64,000 nucleotides of DNA. Origin: Clostridium oryzae. GTDB lineage: Bacteria > Bacillota > Clostridia > Clostridiales > Clostridiaceae. Positions 34,495-42,224 of the stretch are shown in pieces. The first letter of the stretch is position 1; every line of letters begins with the position of its first letter. The stretch spans positions 59,027 through 123,026 of the forward strand of contig NZ_MZGV01000007.1 in the NCBI RefSeq assembly GCF_002029235.1, read 5' to 3'. The notes under the pieces are model-generated. The model did no database searches, had not been told where the DNA came from, and worked only from the letters and a program-made list of their open reading frames with translations. The position numbers and the translations under genes were made by a program.

Positions 34495-34704
34495 TTGAAG
34501 TTCGTTTTAAATAGGACTAAAGTAAAAGAGTTTTTATTATTGCAACTATGCCCGATGAAAAACTTGTCTATTGTAAAGAAGCTAGCAACACAAAACGGAA
34601 GATGTACCATGTGTTATCGGTGCATCAGTAATTGTCCTCAACAAGCAATTACTTTGCTAGGAAAAAAAATATATGAGCAATGCAAAATAGAGAAGTATCT
34701 ATGA
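34495..34704 (+). pseudogene. C-terminal fragment of an EFR1-type ferredoxin/flavodoxin protein
   Basis: One complete 4Fe-4S motif GRCTMCYRCISNCPQQAITL (CxxCxxCxxxCP) preceded by a partial one (CPMKNLSIV) and followed by GKKIYEQCKIEKYL, the usual ending region of clostridial EFR1 proteins. The flavodoxin domain and first cluster cysteines are gone, the ribosome site is absent, and the N-terminal 20 residues look unrelated. Confidence 0.65.
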
Positions 34705-34777
34705 TGAAGAAAATGTGCAAAATTGGATTTGTAATATATGACAGCATAAGATTATCATAAATATTGGAGGAGTGTGT

Positions 34778-35278
34778 ATGAATTACGAATTAAAAAAATT
34801 ATCAATAAGTGATGGCAGGGACATTTATGATATGCTACAGGAAATTGCAAAAGATGAAAATGGTTTTATTAATACTGTAAATGGAATGACATTTGAAGAA
34901 TATAAGGAGTGGCTTATTAGCAGAGATGCCATGTCTAAGGGGATAGGTCTGGAAGATTGGCAGGTCCCTTCAAATACATACTGGCTTTTTGTTGAAGGAC
35001 GTCCTGTTGGGACAGGTAAGCTGAGACACTTCTTAACGGATAAATTAAGAGCAGAAGGGGGGCATGCTGGATACGCAATACGTAAAAGTGAAAGAAATAA
35101 GGGGTATGGTACAATTTTGTTAAAAATGTTAATTGAAGAGGCAAAAAAAATGAACATAGAAAAGATATTACTTACTGTAAGAAACGGTAACACAAATTCA
35201 ATCAAGGTAGCTTTAAATAATAACGGAAGGATAGAGAATGTAAACGAAGAGAGATATTATATTTGGATCGATTGTTAA
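34778..35278 (+). CDS. GNAT-family N-acetyltransferase
   Basis: 166 aa. Acetyl-CoA motif AGYAIRKSERNKGYGTILLK (about 96-115) and ILLTVRNGNTNSIKVALNNN near the end. GGAGG sits seven bases before ATG 34778, preferred over the GTG at 34772. Substrate unknown. Confidence 0.9.
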   Translation: MNYELKKLSISDGRDIYDMLQEIAKDENGFINTVNGMTFEEYKEWLISRDAMSKGIGLEDWQVPSNTYWLFVEGRPVGTGKLRHFLTDKLRAEGGHAGYAIRKSERNKGYGTILLKMLIEEAKKMNIEKILLTVRNGNTNSIKVALNNNGRIENVNEERYYIWIDC

Positions 35279-35359
35279 TTGAGTATTGATTTTAAAGTCA
35301 CGTGCCTAACACTCGAATTTTTCATTCTCTAGGAATTTATGATTTAGGGAGAGAATAAG

Positions 35360-35872
35360 ATGAATATAGAGCTTAAAAGAGTAAGTGTTGATGAGAAGGA
35401 AATTCTTAAAAATCTACTTGAAAAATATAATTACGAATTTTCACAATGGGATAATAGGGATGTCAATAAACTTGGTCTATATGGATATGATTATCTCGAT
35501 TGTTATTGGACAGAGGAAAAAAGGTGGGCTTTTTTTATAGTTGTTGACGGAAATTTAGCTGGGTTTGTAATGGTAAATGACTATCCTGAAGTAAATGAAG
35601 AAACTGATTATTCTTTGGCGGAGTTCTTTGTAATGTACAAGTATCGCCGCTGTGGTGTAGGGAAATCTGCTGCAATGAAAGTATTTGATATGTTTCATGG
35701 TAAATGGCAGTTGAAAAGGCACCCTAAAAATATAGTATCTGTACATTTTTGGAATAAAGTTATATCCGAATATACAAAAGATAATTATAAGCTTATTGAA
35801 GCATATCCTAATTCAGCATATGATGATGGAACTTTAGGAGATATATTTTTATTTCAAAACTCAACTTTATAA
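35360..35872 (+). CDS. GNAT-family N-acetyltransferase
   Basis: 170 aa. Acetyl-CoA motif EFFVMYKYRRCGVGKSAAMK (about 90-109), with N-terminal YNYEFSQWDNRDVN. The type is similar to YitI/PhnO-like proteins of unknown substrate. GGGAGAG precedes the ATG. An independent short unit. Confidence 0.88.
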   Translation: MNIELKRVSVDEKEILKNLLEKYNYEFSQWDNRDVNKLGLYGYDYLDCYWTEEKRWAFFIVVDGNLAGFVMVNDYPEVNEETDYSLAEFFVMYKYRRCGVGKSAAMKVFDMFHGKWQLKRHPKNIVSVHFWNKVISEYTKDNYKLIEAYPNSAYDDGTLGDIFLFQNSTL

Positions 35873-36072
35873 AGATATTTTTAATGTTTATATACAATTT
35901 ACAACCATGGGCAATTGCGGGCTTGTTCAAGAAAAGTAGTATAAGCGAGAGGGAGAATTTTAGGATTATACCTGTTGATAAATTTAAATGCTGTTATTAA
36001 AAAAGAAAACTTAGCTATTAATTTTTTACTTTCTCTTATATTTTATGCTGTAAATTAACACGTTAATATGCA

Positions 36073-36101
36073 TTGATATTATCAGCAAGACTGGATATAA
36101 T
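36073..36101 (+). promoter_or_regulatory. Promoter of the toxin-antitoxin operon
   Basis: TTGATA (36073-36078), a 17-base spacer and TATAAT (36096-36101), 11 bases before AAAGGAG. The near-palindrome TTAACACGTTAA just upstream (36055-36066) could be an antitoxin operator. Confidence 0.7.
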
Positions 36102-36124
36102 ATTAGTAAAAGGAGATGATTCAA

Positions 36125-36370
36125 ATGCCCAATATTAAACCAGTTTCTGATTTGAGAAATTATACAGAAGTGCTTAATGAAGTATCAGAGAATAGCCCTG
36201 TTTATTTAACTAGAAATGGACGTGGAGAATTTGCCATTATCAAGCTTAAGGAATTAGATAAGTTAAAGGCTACAGTGAAGTTGTTGGCTAAACTTGAAGA
36301 AGGTGAAAGATCAGCGCGTGAGAAAGGTTGGATTTCTGCAGAAGATGTAGAAGCTGAATTAGGATTGTAA
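36125..36370 (+). CDS. Type II antitoxin, Phd/YefM family
   Basis: 81 aa. The Phd/YefM DNA-binding core is IKPVSDLRNYTEVLNEVSEN then PVYLTRNGRGEFAIIKLKEL, with a C-terminal helix that would neutralise the toxin. ATG 36125 is preferred, because ATG 36116 overlaps the AAGGAG ribosome site. The toxin gene begins three bases after its stop. Confidence 0.9.
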   Translation: MPNIKPVSDLRNYTEVLNEVSENSPVYLTRNGRGEFAIIKLKELDKLKATVKLLAKLEEGERSAREKGWISAEDVEAELGL

Positions 36371-36373
36371 ATT

Positions 36374-36706
36374 ATGGCAAAAGTTGAATATTCACCAATG
36401 GCATTAGAAGATCTCAAGGATATACGAGACTATATTTTAAGTAATTTTGGGGATAATGTTGCAAAACGAATTCTAAAAAAGATTACATCTGATATAAGAA
36501 GGTTAGAGCAGTATCCGGTATTAGGAGTTGATCTAGGAAAGATTATAGATGTTCCTACGGAATATCGTTATATATTCTCAGAAAAGAATTATGTTTTTTA
36601 TCATCTTGAGTTTGATAAAATTCGCATTGTACGTGTGTTAAGTGAGCAACAAGATTATATAAAACAATTATTTGGAATAAATTCTGAATCTGAGAAAGAA
36701 AATTAG
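36374..36706 (+). CDS. Type II toxin, RelE/ParE family
   Basis: 110 aa. ParE/RelE fold: VEYSPMALEDLKDIRDYILS, RRLEQYPVLGVDLGK, YRYIFSEKNYVFYHL and IRIVRVLSEQQDY with the usual conserved Arg-Val-Leu strand near the end. Such toxins cleave mRNA on the ribosome or poison gyrase, and sequence alone does not decide which. Translationally linked to the antitoxin. A terminator lies 67 bases downstream. Confidence 0.9.
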   Translation: MAKVEYSPMALEDLKDIRDYILSNFGDNVAKRILKKITSDIRRLEQYPVLGVDLGKIIDVPTEYRYIFSEKNYVFYHLEFDKIRIVRVLSEQQDYIKQLFGINSESEKEN

Positions 36707-36773
36707 TTCTACGAAAATGTTAGCATAGTTTTTTTGCAAATTTCCCCAGGAAGTAATTTTTACAGAATATTTG

Positions 36774-36806
36774 GAGGCAGTTCAAATTGGATGAACTGCC
36801 TCTTTA
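36774..36806 (+). terminator. Terminator of the toxin-antitoxin operon
   Basis: Perfect 11-bp stem GAGGCAGTTCA (36774-36784) / TGAACTGCCTC (36792-36802) followed by TTT. Confidence 0.8.
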
Positions 36807-36941
36807 AGTTGCGTTTAGTCAATAGAATTATGATTTAGTTTTCTTTAAAAAGTAGTCAGAGTTATTAAAGTGTATTAATATGGTATTAGATTCGCAATTA
36901 ATGGGAAATGAAATTAGTAAAAAAGAATGGAGAACCTTGCA

Positions 36942-37079
36942 ATGTACTTTAAAAGTGAAATGTCCTCAAATTATGGTATGTCATCAAAAGATATATTAGA
37001 TTTCATTGAAGCATTTGAATATACAGAGATTGGAGAGAAACTATATGAAGTTTATTTATTGTCCTATATGCAGCGATAA
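36942..37079 (+). pseudogene. N-terminal fragment, probably of a beta-lactamase-like serine hydrolase
   Basis: ATG 36942 gives MYFKSEMSSNYGMSSKDILD.. then FIEAFE, resembling the first residues of class-C beta-lactamase-related serine hydrolases (SKDILxFIxxxE). After about 26 residues it becomes sequence that overlaps the Nudix gene in another frame and stops at 37079. No SxxK motif is present. Confidence 0.45.
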
Positions 37080-37551
37080 ACTTATTGAAAAAGAAATTGG
37101 CGACGAGGGGTTAGTAAGATACTGCGCATCTTGTCAAAGACCATATTTCGATGAGCCTTCAAGTTGTGTTGAAGTTTTAGTTATTAATGAGCGTAATCAG
37201 ATATTGCTTTTGAAGCAAAATTACATTACTGAAACTCATTGGGGAGTAGTATCTGGACATGTTACCAATGGTGAGACACTGGAGGAAACTGTAGTAAGAG
37301 AGGTTTTAGAAGAGACAGGCCAGGAAGTTGAAAGAATGCAGTATGTTGAAAGCTATTATTTTATGCCTAATGAATTAATAATGGCTGGATTTATAGCCTT
37401 TGTTCATGCTAAACCTTTTAATAATTCTAATGAAGTTGATGACCTTATGTGGTGTGAAATTGGTGAAGTAAACAAATACATTGCTAGAGTTAACAATATG
37501 TCTGGAATACATTTTGATAATTCAATGCGTGTGCTAAAAATGAATAATTAA
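37045..37551 (+). CDS. Nudix hydrolase with N-terminal zinc ribbon (NudC-like)
   Basis: 168 aa. Zinc ribbon CPIC..CASC (about 5-30) followed by a Nudix fold with intact box GHVTNGETLEETVV-RE-VLEETGQEV (about 72-94). This layout recalls NADH pyrophosphatase-like enzymes of half size, which hydrolyse nucleoside diphosphate linkages. GGAGAG lies nine bases before ATG 37045. The longer upstream frame has no signals and overlaps the serine-hydrolase fragment. Confidence 0.85.
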   Translation: MKFIYCPICSDKLIEKEIGDEGLVRYCASCQRPYFDEPSSCVEVLVINERNQILLLKQNYITETHWGVVSGHVTNGETLEETVVREVLEETGQEVERMQYVESYYFMPNELIMAGFIAFVHAKPFNNSNEVDDLMWCEIGEVNKYIARVNNMSGIHFDNSMRVLKMNN

Positions 37552-37574
37552 TATGGATATTAGGGGAGAAGAAG

Positions 37575-38066
37575 ATGGAGAAAAAATTTGTACCAGATGA
37601 ATTTATAATTCCAGAAAAATTAGAAACGGAAAAGTTTAGAATGAGAATGCTGACAGTGAACGATGTTGAAAAGGATTATGAAGCAGTAATGTCAAGCAGA
37701 GAGCATATAAGAAGTACATATGATGATGAAGATGACGATACATGGCCAGAAGAAAATATGACCATTGAAGAAGATTTAGAAGATTTACGTAGGCATCAAG
37801 AAGAATTTTTAAAGAGAGAAGCCTTCGTATATACTGTTGTTACTTTAGACGAAAGTAAATGCTTAGGATGTGTATATATGTATCCAAGCGAAAAAAAAGA
37901 AATTGATGCGGAAATATATTTGTGGGCAAGAGCAAGTGGAGTTGAAAATGGTTTAGAAAAATTAATTTTTGAATCAGTTAAAAAGTGGGTTAAGAAGGAA
38001 TGGCCTTTTAAGAAAGTGGCATTTCCTGGGTTGGAACCTAAATGGGATGAATGGAAAAGAATATAG
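37575..38066 (+). CDS. GNAT-like acetyltransferase-domain protein
   Basis: 163 aa. The N-terminal segment IIPEKLETEKFRMRMLTVND.. then VEKDYEAVMSSREHIR is typical of RimJ/RimL-like GNAT proteins, with YTVVTLDESKCLGCVYMYPS as the central sheet. The usual acetyl-CoA Q/RxxGxG/A loop is not apparent (ASGVENGL instead), so activity is uncertain. GGGGAGAAGAAG precedes the ATG. It starts 23 bases after the Nudix gene and is likely co-transcribed. Confidence 0.7.
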   Translation: MEKKFVPDEFIIPEKLETEKFRMRMLTVNDVEKDYEAVMSSREHIRSTYDDEDDDTWPEENMTIEEDLEDLRRHQEEFLKREAFVYTVVTLDESKCLGCVYMYPSEKKEIDAEIYLWARASGVENGLEKLIFESVKKWVKKEWPFKKVAFPGLEPKWDEWKRI

Positions 38067-38100
38067 GCAAACTGAAGAAACTAAGGAAATAAATCTAAAG

Positions 38101-38305
38101 CGTAAAGAGTAGAGAGAAAAGTGAAGGAAGAAATTCTGCTGTGCAGAATTTCTGAGAATTTAAATCTGATTATCGGCAGATAACTTTCTAAAAACTAAGA
38201 TACCTAACATTCTAAAAATATTATCAAAATAATTAGCATTATCTATACAATCAAAATTCAGCCCAGCTGAATTTTAACCTTCTCTTTACTCTTTACTCTC
38301 ATACC
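38101..38305 (+). mobile_element. About 200-bp MITE-like element with family C ends
   Basis: Left end TAAAGAGTAGAGAGAAAAG then AAATTCTGC/GCAGAATTT hairpin (38131-38151). The right end, read in reverse complement, gives AGAGTAAAGAGTAAAGAG then AAATTCAGC..GCTGAATTTT (about 38260-38305). The head and its hairpin are thus present in both orientations, making long imperfect terminal inverted repeats around an AT-rich centre with no gene. Confidence 0.7.
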
Positions 38306-38403
38306 TATTTAATGCACTTTCCCTAGACTATTCCGTCTAGAGCATTTGGTTCGTAAATTTCTTATTTAATAAACTTTAAATTTTATTTAAGTGCGAGGTT
38401 ATT

Positions 38404-38860
38404 ATGAAATATTTTGGAGAAGGATTAAGTGAAAAGCACAAAGAATTAGGCAAAATTATCCGTAAGAAAGATGAGATATTGCAAGCAAAGTCATTGTTTT
38501 TGGCTATTTATGAAAGCCTGCATTTATCAAAAGTAGTGGGAACTGTCCCAAATGAGGTTAACGAACTTATAAAAGACTTAGAAGAGAATGAATATGTTAG
38601 TTGCAAGAAAAAATCAGTTATTTAATGTGCATTGGAAAGAAAGATTGAATGTTTCCATTACAGATACAGGAAATGCATTGAATGATGATGAAATCATAGA
38701 CTTAAGCCACAGTCTTAATATCAAAGAATTACTTTGCTATTGGAATGAGGTAGCCGGCATCTTACTCATGCCGCCAACACGCCATATTATGCTGCACCTA
38801 AACTATTGTTGCAAATGGAAAGAGCATATTAGATCAAACAAGAAGATATATAGAAGTTAA
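38404..38860 (+). pseudogene. DinB-like protein gene with frameshift and internal deletion
   Basis: Frame 1 (from ATG 38404, GTGCGAGG upstream) reads MKYFGEGLSEKHKELGKIIR.. as in DinB/DUF664-type proteins and ends in a stop at 38625. The second frame carries SITDTGNALNDDEIIDLSHS.. and the ending VAGILLMPPTRHIMLHLNYC. Between NEVAGI and the preceding helix about 40-60 residues are missing, including part of the His-triad region. Broken in at least two places. Confidence 0.7.
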
Positions 38861-38929
38861 ATTTTTATATTATACATAAGAAAAAAAGCGCCTGCAGAAA
38901 TTCAGGAATATACTTATTAGGAGGATGCA

Positions 38930-38983
38930 ATGAATAAAATAGAAAAGAGGCAATTTGTTGAAAAACAGATAATTTCATTATGA
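38930..38983 (+). CDS. 17-codon reading frame overlapping the kinase start
   Basis: TAGGAGGATGCA precedes ATG 38930, a near-ideal ribosome site, and the frame MNKIEKRQFVEKQIISL ends in TGA overlapping the next ATG (ATGA). It is either a leader peptide coupling translation of the kinase, which has no ribosome site of its own, or the truncated start of a lost gene. Confidence 0.45.
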   Translation: MNKIEKRQFVEKQIISL

Positions 38984-39489
38984 AAATATATATAGTCGGA
39001 GCAGTTTCCAGCGGTAAATCAACACTTGCAAAGAAACTGTCTAATGGATTAAAAATTTCCTATAAGTCACTTGATGAAGTTGTACATATTCCTGATAAAT
39101 CCAATTGTTCGGGAAATAAAAAAAGAGAAACTAAAGAACGGGATGAAATATTCTATTCTATAATGCAACAAAAGGATTGGATTATTGAAGATACTGGAAG
39201 ACCTTGTTTTGAGGAGGGACTGAAGCAAGCAGACACAATAGTGCTGCTCGAAATTTCTAGTATAATTAGGAATTACAGAATAATAAAACGCTGGGTGAAG
39301 CAGCGTCTCGGCATTGAAAAATGCATTTACAATCCTAGATATGAGATGCTTAAATCTATGCTGAAATGGTCAAAAGATTATGATACAGGAAAAGATGATT
39401 TGAAGGCTCGGATTTCACGGTTTCAAGAAAAGGTAGTTGTTTTAACGAATAGTAAAGATATCAAAGCGTTTATGCATAAATACTTTTAG
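38980..39489 (+). CDS. P-loop kinase, topology-modulation/adenylate-kinase-like
   Basis: 169 aa. Walker A GAVSSGKSTLAKKL (about 7-20), then SLDEVVHIPDKS, the acceptor-binding aspartate pattern of FlaR/topology-modulation-type small kinases, DWIIEDTGRP and RIIKRWVKQRLG (lid/basic region). The true phosphate acceptor is unknown. Translation probably depends on the overlapping 17-codon frame. Confidence 0.75.
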   Translation: MKIYIVGAVSSGKSTLAKKLSNGLKISYKSLDEVVHIPDKSNCSGNKKRETKERDEIFYSIMQQKDWIIEDTGRPCFEEGLKQADTIVLLEISSIIRNYRIIKRWVKQRLGIEKCIYNPRYEMLKSMLKWSKDYDTGKDDLKARISRFQEKVVVLTNSKDIKAFMHKYF

Positions 39490-39631
39490 TCTACAGAAAG
39501 GATTTTTATAGGAAAGAGTTGTCACAAAAAGAGTAAAGCCTGAATGAATTGCTATTTATTTTTTAGTGTATATGATAAAATCATAGTTACAAAAGCTGAA
39601 ATTATATGCTAAGCGAGGAGAAATTAGATTT

Positions 39632-40060
39632 ATGTTTATGTACGTAACGTCCATCATAATTATAGTCTTGTCAAATACGATGTATAATATATGTACCAAA
39701 TCTATACCAGAGAAAGCAAGTCCTTTTGCCTCATTATTTATTACCTATTTAACCGCAGCAATTATAACTCTTATTGCATTTAGAGTAAATAAAACTGACA
39801 AAGGCTTTTTCAAATCCTTTGAGGATTTGAATTGGGCTAGTGTAGTACTTGGTTTTTGTATTGTTGGTCTTGAAGTTGGATATATAATGGCGTATAGAGC
39901 AGGTTGGAATATAAGTATGGGATCTTTAGTAGCTAATATCTTTCTTGCACTTATGCTTATTCCAATAGGAATAGTATTTTTTAGAGAAGAGTTTAGAATA
40001 TACAAAATAGTAGGCGTTATATTTTGCGTTATTGGATTACTGTTTTTAAATAAGAAATGA
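39632..40060 (+). CDS. EamA/DMT-superfamily small membrane transporter
   Basis: 142 aa with four to five helices (about 2-20, 31-50, 66-88, 98-118, 122-139). One EamA repeat only: ASPFASLFITYLTAAIITLI, VGLEVGYIMAYRAGWNISMG, FFREEFRIYKIVGVIFCVIG. Half-size DMT proteins usually dimerise. GAGGAG precedes ATG 39632. Substrate unknown. Confidence 0.8.
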   Translation: MFMYVTSIIIIVLSNTMYNICTKSIPEKASPFASLFITYLTAAIITLIAFRVNKTDKGFFKSFEDLNWASVVLGFCIVGLEVGYIMAYRAGWNISMGSLVANIFLALMLIPIGIVFFREEFRIYKIVGVIFCVIGLLFLNKK

Positions 40061-40111
40061 TTGTTAATAGGCATATAAATTATTATACTGCTTTCGTTGC
40101 CTTAAAGCTAG

Positions 40112-40140
40112 AAAGGAAGCCGAATGGCTTCCTTTAATCT
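40112..40140. terminator. Intrinsic terminator
   Basis: Perfect 10-bp stem AAAGGAAGCC (40112-40121) / GGCTTCCTTT (40126-40135) with a 4-base loop. Same core as the hairpin at 14719. Confidence 0.75.
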
Positions 40141-40212
40141 TTATAATTATAATGGATTAATTGATAATATTACTAAGACTTTGGTGCTTTTGATGTACTC
40201 AAGCAGATTAAA

Positions 40213-40401
40213 CTAAGTTCTGTTTATAATAGCTGCAAGAGCTAAATTTACAGCACCTAGTGCTAATATGATAAAAATGCCAAAAGCAATTAAGAAAAAA
40301 GTCCATTCTGAAGGTATTTTTTTTCTGTAAATAATACCAGTTATAGTCATAAATAGTCCTATAATAAAAAAAATGATACATAAAATAACATAGGCAACCA
40401 T
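40213..40401 (-). CDS. Small two-helix membrane protein (62 aa)
   Basis: MVAYVILCIIFFIIGLFMTI.. and FFLIAFGIFIILALGAVNLA are two transmembrane helices joined by a short basic loop (YRKKIPSEW). ATG 40401 follows AAGGGGAGC, a strong ribosome site, so it is probably a real small gene. Function unknown. Confidence 0.65.
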   Translation of the reverse strand: MVAYVILCIIFFIIGLFMTITGIIYRKKIPSEWTFFLIAFGIFIILALGAVNLALAAIINRT

Positions 40402-40435
40402 ATTTTTTAGCTCCCCTTACTATTAGATTTTTTAA

Positions 40436-40876
40436 ATGTATATGCATTTTAAAAATCGTAATCTATATTATTACTATATAACTATTATAATATATTATTT
40501 TGCAATTAAGAACTATAAAGTCCTAGATAAATTAATAGAATTGAAAATGTTTACTTCGTGGCGATATCGAGGTTGCTTTATTGGAGCATTTGATGGTACT
40601 TATATTACTTTTACTAGGTAATTGGTGGTATAATAAAAATAATATGGAATGAAGGAAACAAGTAGAATTTACTTCTATATTAAGAAGGATGATTTACACA
40701 ATCGTAAATTTGATGACTGCTGATTAATTTCGCAATGTAGTTAACTGCCCCAAAAGCCTAAATTGTAATCTGCACGTAAATTATTCATTACAAATTTATG
40801 ATAAACTACATATAGAGTTTCATGAGCATATTAAGTAATATAAAATAAAAATGTCTATTGAGAAGGAGAATAATTT
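40436..40876. other. Intergenic stretch with a possible short remnant
   Basis: Mostly AT-rich. The plus frame ending at 40621 contains LIELKMFTSWRYRGCFIGAF..GTYITFTR, which looks coding-like but has no start signals and may be a fragment. No hairpin terminator or repeat of the families described here was found. The lipoprotein promoter must lie near 40780-40850. Confidence 0.3.
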
Positions 40877-41605
40877 ATGACTACATTTTTGAATAAAAAG
40901 TTGATTACTTGTGGCATTGCAGTATTATGTTTCACACTCTTATCAGGATGCTCAAATGGTAAAAAAACACCAAAAGTAAATAAATCTTCAAATGAAGTTC
41001 AAACTGATTATAACAAGAAAAGCAGTTCCAATGAGACTAATACCAGTAAAGAAAAAGCTGATAAGAAAACTCCCTCGGCAAATAAAGAAATAACTAAATC
41101 TCATAGTAAGGTTAGCAATCAAAATAACAAATATAATTCCCAAAAAGCGCTTCTTACTAATATTATGAAGTTGGCAAAGAGCGGAAAGGTTATTAATTGC
41201 AATTTTTCTGCTAAATTCACTAATATGGCTAGTGTAGAAGAAAAGTGGGGAAAGGCGGATACGTCTGAATGGGTAAGCAAGGCCAAAGGGACCTATGCGA
41301 CATATGCTAAACACAATATAGTTTTGGGATTTAATAAAGGTGAGCAAATCTTTGAGGTTAGATCCTTTGACAAAAAATTGAACACAATAACTCTAAATGG
41401 TATAAAAAAATATTATGGCAAACCTGCACATGACGTAAACCCTAACGGTGAGAAGATTATAGGATATGTGATAAGCAAAAATTTTAAAATTTTGTTTGTG
41501 TTTCCAAAGAATAAAAATGGTGATGCTGTGTTAAACCACTATTCTATTTTGTATCCTCAAGGGACAGTGAATTATATGTCAGGAGATTTAGGAAGACAAT
41601 GGTAG
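40877..41605 (+). CDS. YjgB/DUF4309-family lipoprotein
   Basis: 242 aa. Lipoprotein signal with lipobox LLSGC (Cys about residue 25), a long Ser/Lys/Asn-rich linker (about 28-90), and a C-terminal domain VEEKWGKADTSEWVSKAKGT.. then LGFNKGEQIFEVRSFDKKLN, KYYGKPAHDV typical of the YjgB family. Anchored to the outer face of the membrane. Function not known. AAGGAG precedes the ATG. Followed by a strong bidirectional terminator. Confidence 0.85.
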   Translation: MTTFLNKKLITCGIAVLCFTLLSGCSNGKKTPKVNKSSNEVQTDYNKKSSSNETNTSKEKADKKTPSANKEITKSHSKVSNQNNKYNSQKALLTNIMKLAKSGKVINCNFSAKFTNMASVEEKWGKADTSEWVSKAKGTYATYAKHNIVLGFNKGEQIFEVRSFDKKLNTITLNGIKKYYGKPAHDVNPNGEKIIGYVISKNFKILFVFPKNKNGDAVLNHYSILYPQGTVNYMSGDLGRQW

Positions 41606-41618
41606 AAATGCTCAACAA

Positions 41619-41668
41619 TATAATATTAAAAGCTGCGGAAAGAACCGCAGCTTTTAATATTATACGTA
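41619..41668. terminator. Strong bidirectional terminator
   Basis: A 20-bp perfect stem (41619-41638 with 41645-41664) around AAGCTGCGG/CCGCAGCTT. It separates the convergent lipoprotein and rpsT genes. A second short palindrome AACCGGTTGAAAACCGGTT follows at about 41681-41699. Confidence 0.92.
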
Positions 41669-41742
41669 TATAAAATAAATAACCGGTTGAAAACCGGTTT
41701 ATCTATTATTGGAAACAAATAATCAAAGTTAACTGTATGTAA

Positions 41743-42009
41743 CTAAGCACTTAAAGCATTTAGTTTAGCATATAGTCTTGATTTCTTTCTGCTTGCCATA
41801 TTCTTATGAATAACACCTTTTGAAGCAGCCATATCTAGAGCCTTAGAAGCCTCTACATAAGAAACCTTTGCATCTTCAACAGCTTTGTTTGCAACAGCCG
41901 TATCAAATTTCTTTAAAACTGTTTTTAATGCTGATTTAATCATTTTATTTCTTAAAGTTTTAGTCTCTATAACTTTAATTCTTTTCTGAGCTGATTTAAT
42001 ATTTGCCAT
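41743..42009 (-). CDS. rpsT: 30S ribosomal protein S20
   Basis: 88 aa, full length. [20 protein letters not shown] and [20 protein letters not shown] are canonical S20. Primary binder of 16S rRNA. GGGGGTGAAAG precedes ATG 42009. In many relatives rpsT directly follows holA in divergent or convergent order. Here 31 kb of accessory DNA lies between. Confidence 0.98.
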   Translation of the reverse strand: MANIKSAQKRIKVIETKTLRNKMIKSALKTVLKKFDTAVANKAVEDAKVSYVEASKALDMAASKGVIHKNMASRKKSRLYAKLNALSA

Positions 42010-42086
42010 TTACTTTCACCCCCTTTTATTTTAGGGTCACTGCAGCTTTGGGGAATCTGCATATGATTTATTATTCAACAAATGCT

Positions 42087-42115
42087 ATTATAGCATTAAT
42101 TTTTTTCTACTTCAA
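42087..42115 (-). promoter_or_regulatory. rpsT promoter
   Basis: On the minus strand TTGAAG, 17-base spacer, TATAAT, placing the start about 70 bases before the rpsT start codon. Confidence 0.7.
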
Positions 42116-42224
42116 GGGAATTTTGTAGAAAAGTTGACGAAGTACGATTACGTATATTCATCTAAAAACTAACAAATAATATAAATAAACTTTACATATA
42201 TAAAAAAGAGAAAGGACAAAGGCT

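Noticed and set aside
36055..36066. TTAACACGTTAA as a definite antitoxin operator
   Set aside because: The palindrome is imperfect and short in an AT-rich context, so it is mentioned only as a possibility.
14600..40400. Prophage or integrative element
   Set aside because: No integrase, terminase, capsid, relaxase or conjugation gene and no flanking direct repeats or tRNA site were found.
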